A stretch of 10,785 nt of DNA from an uncultured Saprospiraceae bacterium (GTDB lineage Bacteria > Bacteroidota > Bacteroidia > Chitinophagales > Saprospiraceae). Positions 5,973 through 10,785 of this stretch are shown in pieces (the stretch's first letter is position 1; every line of letters starts with the position of its first letter). Location: assembly GCA_937967535.1 (NCBI GenBank), contig CALCMV010000291.1:1-10785 (forward strand). Reading direction: 5' to 3'. The position numbers were made by a program, and so were the translations under genes. A model generated the notes under the pieces. The model saw only the letters and a list, made by a program, of their open reading frames with translations. It did not search any database and was not told the DNA's origin.

Positions 5973-6599
5973 ATGAAATCATTATTAAATGTACTACTGT
6001 TTGCCACACTGATTATGCTTATCAGTTGCGACCCTGCCAAGAAAACTGCTGATGTCATTGATACCGGAGAAGAGGTGATGGCAACTGCCGTAGATGTAGC
6101 TTCATTCATCATCAATCCTGACAACACGCCGGGTAAAATAGGATGGACAGCAGAAAACGAGCGTTACTCTGCCGATGGCGGTTTTGCATCGTGGAATTTT
6201 GTAAATGTCAACATGGACGGTGGCATTGAATCGCTCAATGCTGATTTGGCAATTGACCTTGCTTCTATCAACGAAAAAAGCGAAAAACTCGCTAATCACC
6301 TCCGCCAATGGGATTATTTTGATGTAGAAAAATACACGACTGCCACTGCCAATATCTCTAATGTCAGACAAAGCGGCGATAACTATATAGCCGACCTTAC
6401 ACTCGAAATGAGAGGTGCCAAGCAGGTCATCGAAAGTGCTTTTGAAGTACAAAGCATGGACCCGCTTCGCGTAAAAGGTTCGGCTGAGGTAGACAGACGT
6501 ATCTTCAAAATCGGCTCTGATGAAAGCGGAAAATACACCGGATTTGAAGGTGCAGGTGATATGATTACAGTGACCTACGATACAGAGGTGAGATTGTAA
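5973..6599 (+). CDS. YceI-family lipoprotein
   Basis: A 208-aa predicted lipoprotein. MKSLLNVLLFATLIMLISC ends in a lipobox (Leu-Ile-Ser-Cys19), so the mature protein should be lipid-anchored at Cys19; Asp-Pro follow. After a short linker the YceI barrel begins near residue 50, with KIGWTAENERYS (an alternative to the classic start), ASWNFVNVNMDGGIESLNADLAI, KLANHLRQWDYFDVEKYTTATA (the family's signature segment, about 105-126), RGAKQVIESAFEV, and the closing strand MITVTYDTEVRL. YceI proteins bind polyisoprenoids or other lipids in a hydrophobic cavity, usually in the periplasm. It follows the YceI fusion gene in the same direction after 237 bp of repeat-containing spacer, so it may be separately transcribed. 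A terminator follows at 6663-6697. Confidence 0.92.
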   Translation: MKSLLNVLLFATLIMLISCDPAKKTADVIDTGEEVMATAVDVASFIINPDNTPGKIGWTAENERYSADGGFASWNFVNVNMDGGIESLNADLAIDLASINEKSEKLANHLRQWDYFDVEKYTTATANISNVRQSGDNYIADLTLEMRGAKQVIESAFEVQSMDPLRVKGSAEVDRRIFKIGSDESGKYTGFEGAGDMITVTYDTEVRL

Positions 6600-6662
6600 C
6601 AGAAGGGGCGGGAGTCAAGATAAATGACTGCCTCGACAACCCATCTGATTTATAGATATTTT

Positions 6663-6697
6663 AAAAGTCGGACTACTGCGGTGGTTCGGCTTTTTTT
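6663..6697 (+). terminator. Rho-independent terminator after the YceI lipoprotein
   Basis: Stem arms 6663-6676 and 6681-6694 pair along 14 bp if G-U is allowed, with a TGCG loop and a run of seven T at 6691-6697. It lies 64 nt after the stop codon. Confidence 0.85.
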
Positions 6698-6732
6698 ATG
6701 CTAACAGGACATTGGATATTGTAGCATTAATT

Positions 6733-6766
6733 ATTCACTCATTCGCTCATTCAACATTCACTCATT
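6733..6766. repeat. Octamer tandem repeat (ATTCACTC)
   Basis: ATTCACTC, ATTCGCTC, ATTCAAC, ATTCACTC, ATT: 8-bp units with one deletion. It is the reverse-orientation relative of the array at 1295-1318. It sits between the two converging terminators. Confidence 0.65.
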
Positions 6767-6787
6767 ATGGTCACGTTGGGTAAAACA

Positions 6788-6821
6788 CAAAAAAAAGCCC
6801 TCTCAAACTGAGAGGACTTTT
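6788..6821 (-). terminator. Rho-independent terminator of the HHH coiled-coil gene
   Basis: Arms 6793-6805 and 6809-6821 form a 13-bp stem with one mismatch and a 3-nt loop. The A run at 6789-6796 gives an eight-T tract on the minus strand. It ends 26 nt after the stop codon of the gene at 6848. Confidence 0.85.
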
Positions 6822-6847
6822 AAAATTAGTCTTTTAGAATTTCTCTT

Positions 6848-8227
6848 TTAGCTGGTACGCCCACCTTGCAAGAAGTCTTGGAACTCTTTCAGTTTGTCCC
6901 AATCTCCATTGGCGGCGAGTTGTGCTTGCTCGGGCCAAGTACCCGGGTCGTGTATGCGGTAGCGGTCTCCGGCAGCATCGAGGATGCCTTTGAGTCGCTC
7001 TACTTTGGCATTGGCGAGGTCGCGCCATGTTTTGATACCGTCATTTTTGAGCAATTGCTCAATTTTCGGACCGATGCCTTCTACCACTTTGAGGTCTTCC
7101 GGATTGCTGGGATGTTTTTTGCTTGTAAGCGCATCCGGATTACTCTGTTTTGTTTGATACAATTTTTTAGCCTGCCCTACCCAGTCGTCGCGTTGTACAC
7201 GTCCGGGGAAAAATTCGATAGCGTCATTGACCGTTTCTACCATATCTCCGTCAAATTCACTGACTTGTTTGAAGGTGAAAATACCCAAGTCGTTGAGTTT
7301 TTTCTCCAAAGCCGGACCTACACCACTGATGAGTTTGAGGTCATCTTTTCCGCCACCTGCTGAAGCTGCCATGCGTGCTTTTACTTTTTGCTTGGCTTTT
7401 TCTGCGTTGGCTTTCTTTTCTTCTTTAGAAAGTGGTGCGCCACCGCCGCCAGTGTTTGCTGCTGCTCCTGCTACAAAACCACTTGCTGCTACCGGTGCAG
7501 CAGAGGCTTTGGCACGACATGCGGCAAGGTCGGCTTCTGTTTTGCTCAATTTGGCTCTCAAACCATTCAGTTCTCCATTGTCACCTGCATTAGCGAGTTT
7601 TACATTCAGGTCGCGGATGGTTCTTTGGTGAGCAGCGGTCGTTGCTTCTGCTTCGGCTAGTTTGGCTTTCAGTCCGGCTACTTCTCCGGCAGTATTGCCT
7701 GTGGCTGTTGCGCTAGCTTCCAATTCACTCATTTTGCCGCGCAAGCCGGCGTTCATTGTATTGCTCTCTTCCAATTTGGCACGCAAAGCATCCAGTTCGG
7801 AAGTATCGGCAGCCGCCGCACTCCATTTCATTTTCTCTTCTTCGAGTGTAGTAAATCTGGCTTTGAGCGCGTCGAGTTCTTTCCCTTGGGAGTCACGCAC
7901 CTGACGGGCAGCCATCAAATCGCCATGTAGTTGACCTTTTTCGAGTTCGAGTTGGCGAATTCTTTCGTCTTGTTTGGTAATTTTCAAACGAGCATCTTTG
8001 AGTTCTGCTTCTAATGCGGCATATTCTTTTTGCAATTTTTCGTATTTCTTGCGCCAATCTTCAACTTCGCGCTCCAATTTGGCAACTTGTTCGCGCAAGC
8101 CTCGTACCAGTCTGCCCCATACGAGCCAACCTAAAAGTAAACCAAGCAAACCAAAGAGTAATGCCCATATCCAGTGGGAAATTAAACCTTCGGCAATCAG
8201 GTGGTCAAATATTCCTAATAGTGTCAT
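6848..8227 (-). CDS. Membrane-anchored coiled-coil protein with two helix-hairpin-helix domains
   Basis: A 459-aa protein from the ATG at 8227; the longer frame would need a TTG at 8245. Residues about 19-38 (WIWALLFGLLGLLLGWLVWG) form one transmembrane helix. Residues 40-244 are a long coiled coil (repeated LxxLxxxL with Glu/Lys/Arg/Ala). A Gly/Ala and then Lys-rich linker (about 245-294) follows. Two helix-hairpin-helix modules come next: DDLKLISGVGPALEKKLNDLGI (about 295-316) and EDLKVVEGIGPKIEQLLKNDGI (about 377-398), each with the GxGP hairpin. The end, with WPEQAQLAANGDWDKL, is a tail seen after such HHH modules in other Bacteroidota proteins, from memory. HHH domains usually bind DNA without base specificity, so a membrane-to-nucleoid link is possible, but protein-protein use is equally open. 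It lies downstream of the OmpA gene in the same direction (246-bp gap). Confidence 0.85.
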   Translation of the reverse strand: MTLLGIFDHLIAEGLISHWIWALLFGLLGLLLGWLVWGRLVRGLREQVAKLEREVEDWRKKYEKLQKEYAALEAELKDARLKITKQDERIRQLELEKGQLHGDLMAARQVRDSQGKELDALKARFTTLEEEKMKWSAAAADTSELDALRAKLEESNTMNAGLRGKMSELEASATATGNTAGEVAGLKAKLAEAEATTAAHQRTIRDLNVKLANAGDNGELNGLRAKLSKTEADLAACRAKASAAPVAASGFVAGAAANTGGGGAPLSKEEKKANAEKAKQKVKARMAASAGGGKDDLKLISGVGPALEKKLNDLGIFTFKQVSEFDGDMVETVNDAIEFFPGRVQRDDWVGQAKKLYQTKQSNPDALTSKKHPSNPEDLKVVEGIGPKIEQLLKNDGIKTWRDLANAKVERLKGILDAAGDRYRIHDPGTWPEQAQLAANGDWDKLKEFQDFLQGGRTS

Positions 8228-8473
8228 GTTCTTATTTTTAATCAACTTAAATACTGAATTTTGAATGTTTCACCAATAAAAAAATCTTCAATATTATAAG
8301 TCAGAATTTTAATTTAGGAACGATAAAAAAACAACTTTACATTCTACAAATTAGAATCAACTGATTATTAGTTATTTTTTTAATTTTAATTCATTCCTTA
8401 TTTATAAAAAATGGTTTCAGTAATAGTTTGCGAAAATTTGAAAAGTAATTTGATTATTTTAAATCATTCAAAA

Positions 8474-9346
8474 TTAATTAATTCTCGCATTGACTCGTCT
8501 GTTTTGTCTCTTACCTGCGGCAGTGGTATTGGGCGCAACGGGTTCGGTGTCTCCTTTTGATTTTGCATCAATTTTGGCATTGATACCCGAATTGAGCAGA
8601 TAAGTACGGACGGAACGGGCGCGTCTTAGTCCCAAATCTCTGTTGTAAACCGGATTGCCGTCGGCATCAGTGTGTCCGGTGAGGTAAAGGGTTTTGTTCG
8701 GATTTTCAGCAAAATACTTTTTGGCTTGATTTGCCCAATTAATCAGTTGTTGGCTGGGTGTAAACTGGTCGGAGTTGGTGGGGAAGTAGAAGTCCATGTT
8801 TTCAAACGTAGTTCCGCCCCTAGTTGGTTTGGCTGCTATCGGTGCCTTGATATTGAAAGAAACCGGCTCATTGGTGGGCATCTCCTTTACAATTCGGCTG
8901 GCTAGCTCAACACGTCCGGCGGCAATACCGCGTTTTTTGAACAAATCGCGTATGGAGGCAGCACGCGCCATACCCATATTGTCCTGAATACTGGTGTTTT
9001 TTTCGTTGCGAAGGTATTTTCCGGTGAGCGTTAGATTGTTATTCGGATTGGCTTTGAGGTGACTAGCCACTTGGTCCAAAAATTTGTTGTTGGCTGCAGA
9101 AAGCCCTTTGGGCGTTTTTGTTTTGGCAGCAAACTCAAATTGCTCATGGTCTCCTATCAAGGATTTTCCATTGAAATTAATTAAACGTAAATCCGTACCT
9201 CTTACAAATTTTTCAGGCGTGGGTAAAACGGGTGTCACCACTGAGGCAGGCTCGTGGTGATTTTGTCCCGTCCAGTCCATGGTATGCCCCAATGCCCATA
9301 GAAAACTAAGTAAAAAGAGGAATAGAATAGCACTAAATGGTCTCAT
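8474..9346 (-). CDS. OmpA-family protein with tandem OmpA-like domains
   Basis: A 290-aa envelope protein from the ATG at 9346; the upstream frame reaches 9373 only by a TTG. Residues 1-21 (MRPFSAILFLFLLSFLWALG) are a signal peptide or anchor. The C-terminal half, about 180-290, is a canonical OmpA peptidoglycan-binding domain: MDFYFPTNSDQF, then TLYLTGHTDADG with Asp227, and DLGLRRARSVRTYLL with Arg242. These are the equivalents of the diaminopimelate-contacting Asp and Arg of A. baumannii OmpA. Residues about 80-155 repeat the same pattern (LSAANNKFLDQVASHLK, NLTLTGKY, NMGMARAASIRDLFKKRGI) but the GHTD is GKYL, so the ligand Asp is lost while the Arg (128) stays. This looks like an old internal duplication with one decayed copy. 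No beta-barrel is present. It probably anchors the cell wall to an envelope layer. Confidence 0.88.
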   Translation of the reverse strand: MRPFSAILFLFLLSFLWALGHTMDWTGQNHHEPASVVTPVLPTPEKFVRGTDLRLINFNGKSLIGDHEQFEFAAKTKTPKGLSAANNKFLDQVASHLKANPNNNLTLTGKYLRNEKNTSIQDNMGMARAASIRDLFKKRGIAAGRVELASRIVKEMPTNEPVSFNIKAPIAAKPTRGGTTFENMDFYFPTNSDQFTPSQQLINWANQAKKYFAENPNKTLYLTGHTDADGNPVYNRDLGLRRARSVRTYLLNSGINAKIDAKSKGDTEPVAPNTTAAGKRQNRRVNARIN

Positions 9347-9525
9347 AGAAAGAGCAGTTGAGTGCAAGTACAAATTAAGTCAAGTTCAGGCTCAACAAAC
9401 AATTCGCTTTTAGCAAATTATAAAACCCGAAAGTGATGCTTTATGTCCAAGCACTTATTGGTTAGTGAAATGATTATTTAGATGAAAGCGGTTAGAAAGT
9501 CAACTCGCTCTCCGACAACTTGGAG

Positions 9526-9639
9526 TCAGAGGTCAGATAAGAGCATGCTCTAAATTGTACGAAAAGGTATGAACTCTCTTGTCCATTGCTTTTGTCATTT
9601 GATTATTGTGTTTTGATAATAAAATGGTCTGACTTCTGA
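9526..9639. repeat. Inverted pair of AGTCAGA heptamer doublets
   Basis: TCAGAGGTCAGA at 9526-9537 and TCTGACTTCTGA at 9628-9639 are inverted repeats (12 bp, one mismatch). Each side is a doublet of a TCAGA-containing 7-bp unit, the same period as the AGTTCAT arrays. Confidence 0.45.
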
Positions 9640-9856
9640 ATGAGGATAAAGCTATATAATTCATGTTAAAATACCAAATTATGTATATTTTATCCTCTTA
9701 GATGTGACGATTTTTTGCAGGAAAGTAACAGCGCAAACAAGGCATATCTCACGAAAAGTGTGTTTTTTCAATAATTAGCGAAACTAAATTAGTGACTTTT
9801 GGATATGTTGAAGATTTTAATTCAAAAAATAAAATATCATAAAAATATCATTTGGC

Positions 9857-10070
9857 AGCATTATCGCAAACTTGCTTTAATTCTACGCTAACATTATATT
9901 AACCTTTATTCAGAAATATATAAGATGACTTTTCGTTTTTGATTCATATGTAAATGTGTTAGTACAACCTATTTTTTAATAATGCTATCATGTTGAAATG
10001 ACGATGATGCAATAATGATTTCACTTCATTCATATACATTGTAGCATTATCGCATTTCAGCATTATCTCA
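9857..10070. repeat. AGCATTATC repeats, partly tandem with 16-bp period
   Basis: AGCATTATCGCA occurs at 9857-9868 and 10043-10054, and AGCATTATCTCA at 10059-10070, the last two in a 16-bp tandem. The stretch 9980-10018 carries the same words in the opposite orientation (TGAAATG...CGATGATGC), so a large imperfect hairpin with 10043-10070 is possible. The right end lies 16 bp before the glucosaminidase ATG. Confidence 0.55.
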
Positions 10071-10086
10071 TTGAAAAACCCTTATT

Positions 10087-10785
10087 ATGCTTTCAAATTA
10101 TGTAAAACTGTGTCTGCTTGTTGCTATGTTGGCGAGTCAGGCAGCTTTCGCTAATCTAACACACACTATTGAGTCCTATATAGATAAATATCGCAACATT
10201 GCCATTTCAGAGATGGATAGGAGTGGTGTGCCTGCGAGTATCAAACTCTCACAGGGGATTTTGGAATCTGCTTTTGGGAATAGTCCGCTTGCAGTGGATG
10301 GAAAAAATCACTTTGGCATCAAATGCCACAAGGGATGGTCGGGAACAACGTTTTGGCAGTGGGATGATGAGGCAAAGCCTTCTTGCTTTCGGGTATATTG
10401 CCATCCTGAAGAGTCGTATATTGACCATACGAATTTCTTGACCGGACGCAGTCGCTACGCTTCTTTATTTGAATTGGAACGGACAGACTACGTGGGTTGG
10501 GCGCGTGGTTTGCAAGGTGCGGGCTATGCCACTGCACCGGATTATGCCGATAAATTGATTCGCATCATTGACCGATATGAGTTGTATCGCTATGATTTGA
10601 TGACCAATCAATTTATTGTCGTGGAAAAAGAAAAATCTCCCAAACCGATTTTTACGGATTTCGTGGAGTCGATTCCGGTCATTGTATTGCCCGAATATGA
10701 TGAGCCGAAAGTTCCGAATATCTCTGCGGTACGCCCTGAGACCAAACCAACCAAACCGTCATACGTCATCAAAGGCAAAGCAACT
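10087..10785 (+). CDS. Secreted GH73-type N-acetylglucosaminidase, 3' end beyond window
   Basis: Peptidoglycan hydrolase acting outside the inner membrane. The frame is open from the ATG at 10087 to the window end (233 codons seen). Residues 1-22 are a signal peptide (hydrophobic core LCLLVAMLAS, cleavage after AFA). The glucosaminidase (GH73/FlgJ-like) domain covers about 28-168. It has SIKLSQGILESAFGNSPLA with the expected catalytic Glu60, NHFGIKC (74-80), SYIDHTNFL (110-118), and the GYATAPDYADKLIRIIDRY segment (146-164). After this the chain becomes Pro/Lys-rich (KPTKPSYVIKGKAT), a linker that in relatives often leads to LysM cell-wall-binding repeats; these would lie outside the window. 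The upstream ATG-proximal repeats at 10043-10070 suggest no Shine-Dalgarno start. Confidence 0.92.
   Translation, partial: MLSNYVKLCLLVAMLASQAAFANLTHTIESYIDKYRNIAISEMDRSGVPASIKLSQGILESAFGNSPLAVDGKNHFGIKCHKGWSGTTFWQWDDEAKPSCFRVYCHPEESYIDHTNFLTGRSRYASLFELERTDYVGWARGLQGAGYATAPDYADKLIRIIDRYELYRYDLMTNQFIVVEKEKSPKPIFTDFVESIPVIVLPEYDEPKVPNISAVRPETKPTKPSYVIKGKAT

Larger units (their letters stand above)
9347..10086. other. Gene-free intergenic region with repeats
   Basis: About 740 bp between divergent genes (OmpA to the left, glucosaminidase to the right). No reading frame with coding character is seen on either strand. It holds a 12-bp palindrome AGAGCATGCTCT (9540-9551), an inverted pair of AGTCAGA-type heptamers, and AGCATTATC repeats near the right end. 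Both divergent promoters should be in here, but no sequence fits the TTTG/TAnnTTTG consensus with good spacing. Confidence 0.6.

Noticed and set aside
6834..8264. Long frames opposite or out of register with the HHH coiled-coil gene
   Set aside because: The gene has a biased, Ala/Glu/Lys-rich composition that keeps other frames open; these have no recognised domains.
9347..10086. tRNA or structured RNA gene
   Set aside because: No cloverleaf or other known RNA pattern was found; the palindromes are short.
10319..10537. Frames overlapping the glucosaminidase start region
   Set aside because: The GH73 frame with Glu60, NHFGIK and signal peptide is clearly the coding one.
1..10785. CRISPR array
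   Set aside because: The repeats are inverted or short-period tandem without regularly spaced unique spacers, and no Cas-like gene is present.

Overview
The window looks like chromosomal DNA of a Bacteroidota bacterium. The evidence is AT-rich sequence, start codons that mostly lack a Shine-Dalgarno sequence, a secreted Omp28-like protein with a C-terminal type IX secretion (T9SS type A) sorting domain, and a Bacteroidota-type promoter (TTTG, 19 bp, TATTTTTG) in front of rpsT. The protein content (YceI proteins, OmpA with a double domain, helix-hairpin-helix coiled-coil protein, GH73 glucosaminidase) would suit a Saprospiria/Chitinophagia-like lineage, but below phylum level this is inference.

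Layout. Positions 1-443: gene-free, with a palindromic repeat, a 22-bp inverted repeat and a probable panD terminator. 444-1211 (minus): rpsT (ribosomal protein S20), its terminator, then panD (aspartate 1-decarboxylase, pantothenate synthesis). 1212-2444: about 1.2 kb without a gene, filled with nested inverted repeats and short-period tandem repeats. 2445-3542 (minus): Omp28-like, thioredoxin-fold, T9SS-exported protein. 3789-6599 (plus): a MarR-type regulator, 30 bp later a large protein with a new-looking N-terminal region and a C-terminal YceI domain, then a separate YceI lipoprotein, closed by a strong terminator. 6848-9346 (minus): an OmpA-family protein with two OmpA-like domains (the first degenerate), followed by a membrane-anchored coiled-coil protein with two C-terminal helix-hairpin-helix domains. 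9347-10086: gene-free, repeat-bearing. 10087-end (plus): N-terminal part of a secreted GH73-type N-acetylglucosaminidase, cut by the window edge.

How the genes may work together. The clearest local unit is marR-yceI fusion-yceI lipoprotein: a regulator with a 12-bp perfect palindrome just before its own start codon, followed by two YceI (lipocalin-like, isoprenoid/lipid-binding fold) envelope proteins. The OmpA, coiled-coil/HHH and glucosaminidase genes all concern the envelope or peptidoglycan. rpsT and panD are housekeeping genes.

The most unusual non-coding signal is the density of repeats between genes: two diverged inverted copies of a palindromic element around the panD-rpsT side, a 276-bp element with 30-bp terminal inverted repeats, a MITE-like palindrome, and several short tandem repeats with periods of 7, 8 and 16 bp. 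One of the 7-bp arrays contains the stop codon of the YceI fusion gene.
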